Source: Acidimicrobiia bacterium (lineage in GTDB: Bacteria; Actinomycetota; Acidimicrobiia; Spongiisociales; ZC4RG35). Taken from it: a DNA stretch of 64,000 nt. The notes under the pieces were generated by a model. That model was not told the origin of the DNA. It did no database searches and was given only the letters and a program-made list of their open reading frames with translations. The DNA lies in assembly GCA_028284765.1 (NCBI GenBank), contig JANQRA010000018.1:1-64000 (forward strand). The letters run 5' to 3'. Shown one piece after another: positions 53,342 to 62,286 of the stretch. The number at the start of each line of letters is the position of its first letter. The stretch's first letter is position 1. A program made the translations under genes and the position numbers.

Positions 53342-53389
53342 AAACCCGGGGTTCATATCGCCATATATGGCGCTATGAACCCCGGGTTT
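53342..53389. repeat. Palindromic intergenic repeat, copy 3 (complete)
   Basis: A 48-bp near-perfect palindrome, AAACCCGGGGTTCATATCGCC and its complement around CCATATATGG, with one mismatched pair. It lies between the convergent CBS and EamA genes, where it could act as a bidirectional terminator. Related copies lie at 19242 and 40005. Confidence 0.85.
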
Positions 53390-53391
53390 GC

Positions 53392-54228
53392 TCAGCCACC
53401 CGCAGCGGCGATGAGAACGATCCCAATCAACCCGAGTCCCAGTCCAACCCCTTGAGTCCGTCCGATCCGTTCCCCAAGCACAAACCGGGCCAGCAGGATT
53501 GTCGAGATCGGATACAGCGCGGAAAGCACGGCAACCAGAGTCAGTAGCCCCGTGCGTGCAGCGGCCAGGAACAGAGCGTTGGCGCCGGAGTCGAGGATCC
53601 CCGCGCCGACCGTCAACCAAAGGGCGCTGCTGCCCACCCTCAGCTTCCTTCCGAGAATCAAGCTGGCGAGCAGGAGAACAGTGATCGAGCCGAGTCGCGC
53701 AAACACCAGTGGGACGAGACCGCTGTCTGCCGAGGTCTCGGCAAGGATGATGAAGAAGACTCCAAAACCGAACCCAGCCCCGATGGCCTCGGGGAGGCCG
53801 GACGTTGCGCCTCTGGAGTCTTCGGATGGCCGAGAGACCAGATAGACCGCTACCAGCGAGATCACCGCGCCGAGCAGAGCCCAGGGTTCTGGTCGCTCGC
53901 CGGTCAGCAACCCCCAAGTCACCGGCACCACAGCTGCGCCGATTGCGGTGATGGGAGCAACGATTCCCATGGTGCCGATGGCGAGGCCCCGGTAGAGAAG
54001 CACCAACCCAACAGCGCCGGCAACGCCTCCCGCAACTCCCCACAACATGTCGGTTGTGGTGGCGTCCAATCCGAACAGCGGTGCGATGAGTGCGAGGAAC
54101 ACCAGCCCAACTACGTGGGCGTTTAGCACCACGGTTGTCGATGGCCCGCTTCTTCTGGTGGCCAGGCCGCCGAAGAAGTCCCCGGCGCCGAACGTCGCTG
54201 CCGACAGCAGCGCTAGAAGGCTGGACAC
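53392..54228 (-). CDS. EamA/DMT family transporter
   Basis: 278 residues, about ten transmembrane helices in two EamA repeats (FFGGLATRRSGPSTTVVLNAHVVGL... and GVFFIILAETSADSGLVPLVFARLGS...). APITAIGAAVVPVTWGLLTGERPEP and LSALYPISTILLARFVLGERIGRTQ are the conserved loop regions of the two halves. It is likely a metabolite or drug exporter. It follows the HerA-like gene by 10 bp on the same strand. Confidence 0.85.
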   Translation of the reverse strand: MSSLLALLSAATFGAGDFFGGLATRRSGPSTTVVLNAHVVGLVFLALIAPLFGLDATTTDMLWGVAGGVAGAVGLVLLYRGLAIGTMGIVAPITAIGAAVVPVTWGLLTGERPEPWALLGAVISLVAVYLVSRPSEDSRGATSGLPEAIGAGFGFGVFFIILAETSADSGLVPLVFARLGSITVLLLASLILGRKLRVGSSALWLTVGAGILDSGANALFLAAARTGLLTLVAVLSALYPISTILLARFVLGERIGRTQGVGLGLGLIGIVLIAAAGG

Positions 54229-54238
54229 AGTTGGGGGG

Positions 54239-56602
54239 TCACCCCGTTGGCACCCAGACCAGCTTCATCTCGGCGACTCGCACGTCGGTCTTCTCGAGGG
54301 GTATGGCAACCGTCTCGTGATTCTCAGCTGCATCCGCCCAGCGGTTTGTGATCTCAACGATCTCGTCCGCCAGCTCGTCTTCCAGCTCCTGGAGGTCGAT
54401 CTGTTTGGCGGTGAGCTTGGCGGCTGCTGACTCGGCACGAGCTTCTGCTTTCTTGGTCGCAGACCGACGACTCGCCGCTTTGCCCAACGGATTTGAGCTG
54501 CGACGGCCGCCGAGCAGGGCACCCAGTATGTCGCCGGCCCCGGACATCATCTCCTCGGACTTCTTGGCCGAAGCGTCGGACTCTGCCTCGATCATCCGGG
54601 TTTCCAACGTCTGCAACTGGTCCTTCACACGCTCAATACGGGTCTCGTACTTGTCCTTGAGCTTGGCGATCTCGGCGTCGGCGGCGTCTTCTGCAGCCCG
54701 GCGAGCCCTCGATGCGAACTCCTCTTCCGTCTCTTCCACCCTCGAATAGAGCTTGAGCACCGGTGCGTGAAATACGTTCACCGGCCGATGGGCGACGAGA
54801 TAGGTCTTGAGATCGCCCTCAACGCCGGACCAGAACGTCTTGTTCTCAAGTTTGACGTTGGGCAGGGAGTAGGTGGCGCCAGATGGGACATCGGTCTTGA
54901 AGTCGCGAATGTCATGGTCGACTGCCAACACTTCAGACGGATCGATGATTCCGTCGAGAGGGAAGATCACGGCCTCGTACGTTTCGGTGTGATTCAAAGC
55001 CGCCTTCGTGTCGTCATATGTCATCTGGACAGTGACTGCCGCCCCTGGCTCCAGATTGGATCCGGTGGGGTCGGCTCCGACCTCCTCTGCCCATGGAGCT
55101 GAAGGGTCGAGATAGGTGACAGCCACTCCATCGGCCACCTTGGGCGCAACTGGCACCGTGTCGGCGGACTCCGCCGCTGGGGGTGGGGTTGGTGTTGCGA
55201 CCGGGTCGGGGGTTGCTTGCTGCTCGTCTTGGCGAGCGTCGCCAGTCAGCGTCGTTACTTGCTCTCGAGTGAGCGGGCCAGCCAGATAGGACATCGCCCA
55301 ACGTGTTCCGAAGAGTTGGGGTTGTTTCAGCTTGGTCGAATGCAATACGAACTGACGTTTCCCCAGTTCGCTGATCTTCTTGTCGATCGCATCGATATCA
55401 ACTTCACCGGACGCCGAAGTCATCCCTTCGATGATCCGTCGCTTGTCGTTCTCGGTCTGAAGTCGACCAATCATCCAGGTGCCAGAGTTGGACATGGCCT
55501 TGTAGTCGAGGTCGACGGGGTTCTGTGTCGAAAGCACCATCCCCACACCATGGGCTCGGGCTTGCTTGAGAATCGTCAGGATTGGCTTCTTGGAAGGCGG
55601 CTCGGCAGTTGGCGGCGCAAAGCCGAAGACCTCGTCCATGTAGACCATCGCCCGGAGTTCGGACGTGCCGGGCTGCGATCTGATCCAGGTGACGGTCTTC
55701 CCGAGGAGAAGAGTGACCAGGAACTGACGCTCCTCGTCGGACAAATGAGACATGTAGACAACAGCCGCCTTCGTGGTTTCACCACCGATCATTTCCTCAA
55801 TGTCGAGTGGTCGGCCCTGCATCCACGAGGCAAAGGAGGGTGAGGCCAGCAGCCCGTTGAGCTGGAGGGCAAGTGCCATCCGGTCCTTCTCCGGGAAGAA
55901 GGTATCGATGTCGAAGACGCCGAGCTTCCGAAACGGCGGGTTGGGCACCTGACCTACCAGGGTTGCGAGGTCGAGATCCTTCCCCTTCGTCCAGAAGTGC
56001 TCGATGATCGTGGAGAGGAGGATGTGCTCCTGGCCGGATACGGGGTCGGAGTCGATGCCGGCGAGGACGAGCAGTGATGAAACGAATGAGCTGATCTCGT
56101 CGCGTCCGACCTCCGCCTCAGTCTCCCAGTCGAGATCAGGCGCCTTCATCGACCCCAGAACGTTGAGGCCTACGCCGGCACCGCTTCCTGGTGTGTAGAT
56201 CGTGATCTCGGCGTTGTCCTTCAGCTTGCGCATCCGATCCGGAGTGATTCCGTGGCCAGCTAGTCCGGTCTTCCAGAGCTCTGCGGTGGCGGCGGCCATC
56301 TCGGAAGGGGTCTTTCCTTCCTTCTTGGCGGTCGCATCGTCGATCCAGGGCTCGAAGTCGGACGGTGCGAGGTCCGGGAAGTTCAAGGCGAGGTTCCCCA
56401 TGTCGCCCTTGGGGTCGATGACGAGACACGAGATTCCGTTGAGGAGGGCTTCTTCGATCAGGTCGATACCGAGTCCCGTCTTACCCGATCCGGTCATACC
56501 GACGATCACGCCGTGGGTGGTGAAGTTGTCGGCTTCGTAAACGACCGGCTCGTCTGATTCGATGTCCCGGCCCAGGTAGAGGTCGCCCTTCGCTAAGTCC
56601 AT
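54239..56602 (-). CDS. HerA/VirB4-like ATP-binding protein with coiled coil
   Basis: 787 residues from ATG 56602 (MDLAKGDLYLGRDI); the track start at 56701 lies within the upstream gene. Walker A is GMTGSGKTGLGIDLI (about residue 38) with a downstream CLVIDPKGDMGNLA. The helicase-like segment RAMVYMDEVFGFAPP (Walker B, about 320) and VLSTQNPVDLDYKAMSN follow. The C-terminal third is charged and coiled-coil-like (ARRAAEDAADAEIAKLKDKYETRIERVKDQLQTLETRMIEAESDASAK), ending in a small beta domain. HerA-type pumps translocate DNA or remodel proteins. No NurA partner is adjacent, so the role is open. Confidence 0.82.
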   Translation of the reverse strand: MDLAKGDLYLGRDIESDEPVVYEADNFTTHGVIVGMTGSGKTGLGIDLIEEALLNGISCLVIDPKGDMGNLALNFPDLAPSDFEPWIDDATAKKEGKTPSEMAAATAELWKTGLAGHGITPDRMRKLKDNAEITIYTPGSGAGVGLNVLGSMKAPDLDWETEAEVGRDEISSFVSSLLVLAGIDSDPVSGQEHILLSTIIEHFWTKGKDLDLATLVGQVPNPPFRKLGVFDIDTFFPEKDRMALALQLNGLLASPSFASWMQGRPLDIEEMIGGETTKAAVVYMSHLSDEERQFLVTLLLGKTVTWIRSQPGTSELRAMVYMDEVFGFAPPTAEPPSKKPILTILKQARAHGVGMVLSTQNPVDLDYKAMSNSGTWMIGRLQTENDKRRIIEGMTSASGEVDIDAIDKKISELGKRQFVLHSTKLKQPQLFGTRWAMSYLAGPLTREQVTTLTGDARQDEQQATPDPVATPTPPPAAESADTVPVAPKVADGVAVTYLDPSAPWAEEVGADPTGSNLEPGAAVTVQMTYDDTKAALNHTETYEAVIFPLDGIIDPSEVLAVDHDIRDFKTDVPSGATYSLPNVKLENKTFWSGVEGDLKTYLVAHRPVNVFHAPVLKLYSRVEETEEEFASRARRAAEDAADAEIAKLKDKYETRIERVKDQLQTLETRMIEAESDASAKKSEEMMSGAGDILGALLGGRRSSNPLGKAASRRSATKKAEARAESAAAKLTAKQIDLQELEDELADEIVEITNRWADAAENHETVAIPLEKTDVRVAEMKLVWVPTG

Positions 56603-56637
56603 GGCGGAGGAAGGTACTCGGCGGCTCCGGTGGTCGC

Positions 56638-57027
56638 CTATTCCTCGCGGTAGCGGGCGATGCGTTGCGGGCTCGACCCGGGAATCCGCTCTATCTCGCA
56701 CCGAGCCTCGAGGTCGACCTTGGTGAAAGTGCAGTAGTTGCGCACTCGACCTTTGGGAAAGAGCTGGTGCGTGGAGTAGCGATCCTGGGCGGCGGCGACA
56801 ACCTCCTTCAAGAGGATGGTGCCATCGGCATCGCGTTCGTCATCGATCATCTGAAGGACATGTGCGCGCATCAACTCGTACTGGCGTTCATCCATAGTCC
56901 AGCCGTCCAGACCCCCGGGCCGGGTTGCGTTGAACATCTGCACCCGCCCTCTGCTCCGAGCCTCAGCGTCGGCGAGCCAAGCCTCCTCTGGTACTGGCCC
57001 CGTGTGAGGGTCGCGCTCGATCGGCAT
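56638..57027 (-). CDS. Conserved hypothetical protein
   Basis: 129 residues, ATG start. It has no signal peptide or membrane segment. The features are DGWTMDERQYELMRAHVLQMIDDERDADGTILLKEVVAAAQDRYSTHQLFPKGRVRNYCTFTKVDLEARCEIERIPGSSPQRI, which looks like a small globular winged-helix-like protein resembling DUF6958-type proteins. It precedes the HerA-like gene by 35 bp and is divergent from the MerB-like gene with 32 bp between starts. Confidence 0.7.
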   Translation of the reverse strand: MPIERDPHTGPVPEEAWLADAEARSRGRVQMFNATRPGGLDGWTMDERQYELMRAHVLQMIDDERDADGTILLKEVVAAAQDRYSTHQLFPKGRVRNYCTFTKVDLEARCEIERIPGSSPQRIARYREE

Positions 57028-57059
57028 GGCTGGAACTTACCCCTCTTAGGCTGTAGGGC

Positions 57060-57683
57060 GTGAATCAGACCGAACGTGAGATCCGCGCCAAGGTCTACGA
57101 CCTTGTCATCGCGGGCGAACGGCATGTCGATGCGAAAATGCTGGCCTCGGAACTGGGTCTCGCTTCAAGAGAGGTGACAAGCGCACTCGCTCAGCTCGAG
57201 GCTGAACATCGTTTGGCTCTGGCTGACGACGGCTCGGTCCTGATGGCTCACCCCTTCTCTGGAGTCGACACCGGGCACTCGGCAAAGATTGGTGATCAAA
57301 CCTGGTGGTCCAATTGTGCCTGGGACGCCCTCGCCATCCTCGCCCTTCTTGGGGATGGCGTTGCAACGTGTCCGGATGGTCCGGAGTGGACGGTCACCGA
57401 CGGGGTGGTCTCACCTGACGGCTTCGTTCATCTGCTGGTGCCCGCCAAACACTTCTGGGACGACGTCGTCTTCACCTGAAACAACATCCGTGGCTTCCGG
57501 TCGGAAGCGGAGATCTCAACTTCAGGAGTCGTGGTCCCAGCGCAGACCATGTACGACCTGTCGAAGGACTGGTATCGAACGCGCATGACCATCGATTGGC
57601 AGCCTCCAACCGCTGGCGAGGCGATGGCGACCTTCGCCAAACACGGACTAACCGGGGACTTCTGGCGTCTATCGAGCTACTAG
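57060..57683 (+). CDS. MerB-like selenoprotein (in-frame UGA = Sec140)
   Basis: The track stops at 57479, but the frame continues through TGA 57477-57479 for 67 more codons to TAG 57681-57683, giving 207 residues. The N-terminus is a winged helix (residues about 5-60). WWSNCAWDALAILALLG (Cys86, Asp89) matches the C-x2-D of organomercurial lyase MerB (Cys96/Asp99). WDDVVFT-U-NNIRGFRSEAEI places selenocysteine at the second catalytic cysteine (Cys159 in MerB). The distal part (AQTMYDLSKDWY, FWRLSSY) reads as normal protein. A SECIS-like hairpin follows the UGA, and a tRNA-Sec gene lies in the window. No mer genes are adjacent, so mercury as substrate is uncertain. GTG start. A nonsense mutation is the alternative. 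Confidence 0.82.
57486..57512 (+). promoter_or_regulatory. Bacterial SECIS-like hairpin
   Basis: GCTTCC (57493-57498) pairs perfectly with GGAAGC (57503-57508) around the loop GGTC, with a lower TCC/GGA stem and a 3-nt bulge. The loop guanines lie 20-21 nt after the UGA. As I recall it, the E. coli fdhF SECIS also presents GGUC in the apical loop at almost the same distance. The hairpin is within the coding sequence, as bacterial SECIS elements are. Confidence 0.8.
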
Positions 57684-57891
57684 AGATCCCAAGGTGCGCA
57701 TAGCGCCTCAGCCCTGACGAGGCCATCGCGGACTTCGACTATCGCATAGGTCTGCATTCTCAATCGTGAATCCCGTTCTGTGAAGATCTAAACCACCCAG
57801 AGCGGACCTAATCCTCACCAAACGGTCGAAATTGGCTTGCGAAGGTTTTTTTGGCAACCGTAGGCTCACGGGGGTCGAGCCGGTTCGGGGC

Positions 57892-57922
57892 TTGACTTGA
57901 ACCAACCTTCAACTTCTACCTT
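57892..57922 (+). promoter_or_regulatory. SoxR-box-like promoter of the ABC exporter operon
   Basis: TTGACT (57892) and TACCTT (57917) are spaced 19 bp around the dyad TTGAACCAACCTTCAA. It matches the promoter at 43803-43833 at 23 of 31 positions, including both arms. The remaining 200 bp between the MerB-like gene and this site show no gene. Confidence 0.6.
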
Positions 57923-57933
57923 GGTGACCGACC

Positions 57934-59721
57934 TTGTCTGAACCTGCCATGACGCCCTGGTCTGTCCTGCGTGACGGGACCCGACTGATCAAGCGCTTTG
58001 TGGGGATGCACCCCGGAGCGTTCAGTCTTGCCGTGCTCGGCGCGGCGTTATACGCAGGTGCGATCATCGCCTCGTCGTGGGTCATCGGGTGGTCCACCGA
58101 CGAGGTCATCATCCCTGTCCTCGACCGGGGAGAAGACCCTGACCTCCTGGGGATGGCCGCTGCCGCCGTGCTCGGTGTGGCTGCTGTGAAGGGCGGGGCA
58201 ATCATTCTGCGTCGTACGTCGGCTGCATACATGACCGGGTCCACCAGGCGCGATCTGCGCAACGAGCTGCTCGCTCACATGCTCACCTTGAGGATGTCGT
58301 GGTTCAACCGGCAGGCCATTGGAGATCTTCTGGCAGTTGCCGATGCAGATACCGACCAGGGTACCGGTGTCCTTGGACCCCTTCCTTATGCCACGGGGGT
58401 ATCGCTCCTCCTGGTTGGAACAATTGCCTTGATCTCGACCATCGATATCTGGCTCGGAGTCGGCGCAGTAGTCGGTCTCCTGACGGCGATCGTGATCGAT
58501 GTTCGAGGCAGCTGGATCACGTTCGGGATGTGGGAAGAAGTCCAGAAGGGCCGAGGCAAGGTCGCCTCGATCGCCCACGAGAGTTTCGACGGAGCATTGA
58601 CGGTTAAGGCCCTCGGTCGGGAGAACTTCGTCTCCAACAAGTTCGGTGTCGCCAGTGACGAACTTCGTGATCGAATCATCACTGTCAACTCGACCTGGAC
58701 GAAGTATCAGGTGATCATCCGAGCGCTCCCGCAGTTCCTGATCATCGTGCTCCTCATCGTTGGTGCGGTGCGAATCTCGGCGGATGTCGTGACCCCTGGT
58801 GACATCGTGACCGTCGCCTACCTGCTCACGTTGTTGGCGTTCCCAATACAGCTGATCGGATTCGTCCTGTGGGATCTTGCCGGTGCCTTGGCTGGATGGA
58901 GACGTGTCGAATCTGTGCTTGACGCCACTGACTACATGGACTGGGGTGAGGACTCGGCCTCGTCCAAGACCGATCCCGCACCTGTTACAGGAAAGACTGT
59001 TGGGTTCGCCTACGACGACGAAGCCGTCCTCGAGGATCTCAATCTCAATCTGGGTGCTGGGACCACGCTTGCGGTCGTCGGGCCCACAGCCTCGGGTAAG
59101 TCGACGCTTGGCCTTCTGCTTGCTCGCTTGTGGGATCCAGATGACGGGACGATTCACCTCGAGGGACGTGACCTTCGTCGATTCGCTCGCTCGGAGCTGC
59201 CAAAGGAGGTCTCATACGTTTCGCAAAACGCCTTCCTGTTCGATGGGACCGTCAGACAGAACGTGACGCTCGACTCGGAGTTCAGCGAAACGGAGGTTCA
59301 GCGTGCTTTGCGACTTGCTGGTGCCGATAGGTTCGTTTCGGAGCTCCCCGATGGGCTGGACACCCAACTCGGAGAGAGGGGTACCACGCTCTCAGGTGGA
59401 CAGCGCCAGCGACTCGCTCTCGCAAGGGCGCTCATTCGCAAGCCCAGGCTGATGATTCTCGATGACGCCACATCGGCAGTGGATCCCTCCGTCGAGGCAG
59501 AGATCTTGAAGGCACTCAAGAGTGCCGAGCTTCCTTCGACGATCGTGGTCGTTGCCTATAGGCCGTCGTCGATCCGACTGGCAGATGAGGTGGTCTATGT
59601 AGATAGCAAGCGAATCCTTGCCCACGGGAAACATGACGATCTCCTCGAGTCGGAACCGGGCTACGCCCGACTCGTGAAGGCCTATGAGGACGAGGCAGCA
59701 CGACTAAGGGACGCGTCATGA
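57934..59721 (+). CDS. ABC exporter half-transporter, degenerate-site subunit
   Basis: 595 residues. TTG 57934 is assumed; ATG 57949 is an alternative and sits better relative to the predicted promoter. An N-terminal six-helix exporter domain (residues about 20-320) precedes the nucleotide-binding domain: Walker A VVGPTASGKSTLGLL, Q-loop YVSQNAFLF, signature LSGGQRQRLALARAL and Walker B LMILDDATSAVD. The residue after Walker B is Asp where Glu is usual, marking a degenerate catalytic site as in TM287-type subunits. It overlaps the next gene by ATGA. Confidence 0.9.
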   Translation: MSEPAMTPWSVLRDGTRLIKRFVGMHPGAFSLAVLGAALYAGAIIASSWVIGWSTDEVIIPVLDRGEDPDLLGMAAAAVLGVAAVKGGAIILRRTSAAYMTGSTRRDLRNELLAHMLTLRMSWFNRQAIGDLLAVADADTDQGTGVLGPLPYATGVSLLLVGTIALISTIDIWLGVGAVVGLLTAIVIDVRGSWITFGMWEEVQKGRGKVASIAHESFDGALTVKALGRENFVSNKFGVASDELRDRIITVNSTWTKYQVIIRALPQFLIIVLLIVGAVRISADVVTPGDIVTVAYLLTLLAFPIQLIGFVLWDLAGALAGWRRVESVLDATDYMDWGEDSASSKTDPAPVTGKTVGFAYDDEAVLEDLNLNLGAGTTLAVVGPTASGKSTLGLLLARLWDPDDGTIHLEGRDLRRFARSELPKEVSYVSQNAFLFDGTVRQNVTLDSEFSETEVQRALRLAGADRFVSELPDGLDTQLGERGTTLSGGQRQRLALARALIRKPRLMILDDATSAVDPSVEAEILKALKSAELPSTIVVVAYRPSSIRLADEVVYVDSKRILAHGKHDDLLESEPGYARLVKAYEDEAARLRDAS

Positions 59722-61481
59722 AGCGTTCTGTCACTACCGGTGCCCTGATCCGTCGAGCGCTGGTCGAGGCTCCGTCGCTGACTGTGGGGCTCCGTCTGAC
59801 TCTTGGGATGGCCATGGCCGGTCAGGCAATCACAGTGATCACGCCGATCCTCATTCAGATCCTGATCGATTCAGAGATTCTGGATGAGGGTGCGGTTGAC
59901 ATCGGCAACGTCTTCTTCCTAGGTGTCATGGCGGTCCTGGCCCTGAGTGTTGGTGTCGTGGTGGGGCGAATCTCGCTGCTCCGGTTGGTGAACACCTCGT
60001 CCACGGGTTTGTCTGACCTTCGGACCAAGACCTTCGGCCACATCATGGACCAGTCCGTGCTCCATGTTCAGTCGGAACGACGTGGGAATCTGCTGTCCCG
60101 TGTGACGTCTGACATCACCACTCTCCAGGAATTCATGGAGTGGGGTGGCGTCGGGATGATCATCGCCGGATCGCAGGTGGTCCTAGCCACCACGGTGATG
60201 ATGTTCTACGAGTGGCGCCTCGCTTTGATCGCGATCGTTGGGGTTTTGCTCTATCTGCTGATGATGAGATGGTTCCAGCGGATCCTGAGTCGGAACTACG
60301 ACGCGGTACGCGTCGAGGTCGGGCGCTCACTGGGTGTTCTCAGCGAATCGATCACGGCTGTGCCCGTAGTGCGCGCCTATGGCGTCGAGGACTCAACAAA
60401 GGAGAAAGTCGGTGAGGCACTCGAGCGCAGGTTCCGAGTCGAGTTCAAGACTTTCCGCTTCGGGAACATCCTCTATTCGACCGCTGAGATCTTTGCCGGT
60501 CTGCTCACGGCCGTCCTGATCGTCGCTGGCGTCCTCATCGGTGTCGAGGTCGGAACGACCGCCGGAACGCTGATTGCTTTCCTCTTCCTGACCAACCTTT
60601 TGATCGAGCCGATGCAGATCCTGGTGGAGACACTCGAATTCGCTCAATCAGCAGCGTCAGGGCTGCGGCGGGTGGTGGAAGTGCTCGATGACGAGATCGA
60701 CGTTGTTGAGGCCGACAACCCGGAGAGCTTGCGACCGGGAGGGCTGAGCGCCGCCTTCGACCACGTTCATTACTGCTACCCCGATGGTCCGGAGGTGTTG
60801 ACTGACATCAACGTGGACATCCCAGTCGGCTCACGAGTCGCCGTGGTCGGGGAGACCGGATCCGGAAAGACCACCTTTGCCAAGCTCCTGGTCAGGCTCA
60901 TGGATCCATCCGAGGGAGTCGTCCGTATCGGCGGAGTGAATGCGACCCAAATCTCCTTCGAGGATCTCCGCAGTCGGACGGCGTTCGTGCCTCAAGAGGG
61001 CTTCTTGTTCGATGACACAGTGGCGAACAACGTTCGCTATGGGCGAATCGAGGCCGATGACGCCGAGGTCTGGACTGCATTCCACGAACTGGGGCTAGGC
61101 GAGTGGGTCCAGGGTCTGCCCAAAGGTATGGACACGATGGTCGGAGAGAGAGGCGGGAACCTCTCAGCAGGCGAGCGTCAGTTGGTGGCGCTGGTCAGGT
61201 CGTGGATCGGGACGCCTGACCTGCTGGTCCTGGATGAAGCAACTTCAGCCGTCGACCCGGCGCTGGATGTCGCACTCCGCCACGCCATTGACAAACTCAC
61301 TGAGGGTCGCACCTCTGTGACAATCGCTCACCGGCTCTCAACTGCTGAAGGTGCGGACGAGGTGCTCGTCTTCGATCAGGGGAGGTTGGTCGAGAGAGGC
61401 CACCACCGTGACCTGGTGGAAGCCGGTGGCGTCTACTCGTCGCTCTATTCGGACTGGACAGCAGGAACTAAATCGGTCTAG
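59718..61481 (+). CDS. ABC exporter half-transporter, catalytic subunit
   Basis: 587 residues, start overlapping the previous stop (ATGA). A six-helix exporter domain precedes the nucleotide-binding domain: Walker A VVGETGSGKTTFAKL, Q-loop FVPQEGFLF, signature LSAGERQLVALVRSW (a non-canonical LSAGE) and Walker B LLVLDEATSAVD with the catalytic Glu. Paired with the preceding subunit it should form a heterodimeric exporter with one competent and one degenerate site. The substrate is unknown; the SoxR-like promoter suggests redox-active or toxic compounds. Confidence 0.91.
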   Translation: MKRSVTTGALIRRALVEAPSLTVGLRLTLGMAMAGQAITVITPILIQILIDSEILDEGAVDIGNVFFLGVMAVLALSVGVVVGRISLLRLVNTSSTGLSDLRTKTFGHIMDQSVLHVQSERRGNLLSRVTSDITTLQEFMEWGGVGMIIAGSQVVLATTVMMFYEWRLALIAIVGVLLYLLMMRWFQRILSRNYDAVRVEVGRSLGVLSESITAVPVVRAYGVEDSTKEKVGEALERRFRVEFKTFRFGNILYSTAEIFAGLLTAVLIVAGVLIGVEVGTTAGTLIAFLFLTNLLIEPMQILVETLEFAQSAASGLRRVVEVLDDEIDVVEADNPESLRPGGLSAAFDHVHYCYPDGPEVLTDINVDIPVGSRVAVVGETGSGKTTFAKLLVRLMDPSEGVVRIGGVNATQISFEDLRSRTAFVPQEGFLFDDTVANNVRYGRIEADDAEVWTAFHELGLGEWVQGLPKGMDTMVGERGGNLSAGERQLVALVRSWIGTPDLLVLDEATSAVDPALDVALRHAIDKLTEGRTSVTIAHRLSTAEGADEVLVFDQGRLVERGHHRDLVEAGGVYSSLYSDWTAGTKSV

Positions 61482-61544
61482 GCCGCGAGTCCTAGGTCGT
61501 TCGCTCCATCAACTGTTCGAGAGTTCCTGACGACATTTGAGGTC

Positions 61545-62261
61545 ATGAACCTCTTTCGAAAGGCCCCCATCGCCGACCGCGGAGCCACCATGGTCGAGTA
61601 CGGGCTGCTTGCTGCTGTCATCTCGTTGATGTCGTTCTCGGCGGTCACCTTGGTTGGAGACTCGACTGGTGAAGCATTTACCGAGGCCGCCGACGCCATG
61701 GATCACGACAGCTCGAACAGCGGCGGCGGAAGTGTTGACTCGAACTCCGGGGGATCCTCGGGTGAGAACAGCGGCGGATCTGCGTCGACCACAACTACCA
61801 CGGTGCCCCAAGCACCAACCACGACACAGCCACCCGCCACCACCACGACGACCGTTGCAGAGTTCGATACCGAAGAAGACCTGACAGCCGGGGAAGTCGC
61901 ATCGGAGCTGACCTCTTGGACCACAACGAGGCGCGGCGGCAAAGGTGAATGGACTGCCACCTTCAACTACGAGAACGACTGGGCCGCCGGCCAGTACCTG
62001 ACTCTCGAAGTAACGACCATCAACCACAACGGCAAGACCGAGACAATCGTCATCAATGACTTCTTCGTCCCTGCCGATGGTTCGGCGAGCTTTGATCATG
62101 AGGCCAACAGCTTCCGTGAGGTCGACGGCACGATGAAGGGTGTGTTGGAGGTCCAAGTTGAGGTGACTGCCATCGCAACTCAGGACGCGACTGGACAGGA
62201 TGTGACCTTCGATCTCGACCAGGGACCCGTCTCGATCGCAGTTGCCCCAGAGGCTCCCTAA
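61545..62261 (+). CDS. Flp-type pilin with large C-terminal extension
   Basis: 238 residues. The N-terminus, MNLFRKAPIADRGATMVEYGLLAAVISLMSFSAVTLVG, is a Flp prepilin: a glycine cleavage site followed by the ATMVEY motif and a hydrophobic helix. Flp pilins are usually only 50-70 residues. Here a Ser/Gly then Thr/Pro linker (about 65-105) leads to a beta-rich domain of about 130 residues (GEWTATFNYENDWAAGQYLTLEVTTINHNGKTETIVI). It looks like a surface-displayed adhesin-like minor pilin. No tad/cpa assembly genes are in the window. Confidence 0.78.
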   Translation: MNLFRKAPIADRGATMVEYGLLAAVISLMSFSAVTLVGDSTGEAFTEAADAMDHDSSNSGGGSVDSNSGGSSGENSGGSASTTTTTVPQAPTTTQPPATTTTTVAEFDTEEDLTAGEVASELTSWTTTRRGGKGEWTATFNYENDWAAGQYLTLEVTTINHNGKTETIVINDFFVPADGSASFDHEANSFREVDGTMKGVLEVQVEVTAIATQDATGQDVTFDLDQGPVSIAVAPEAP

Positions 62262-62286
62262 GCGGACCAATACACTTCAGCGGGTC

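Noticed and set aside
57060-57479. MerB-like gene as a 139-residue protein ending at TGA
   Set aside because: This would drop the second catalytic position and a conserved FRSE block; the continuing frame, hairpin and tRNA-Sec favour readthrough.
57846-57852. T-run as a terminator for the MerB-like gene
   Set aside because: No convincing stem precedes the seven thymines.
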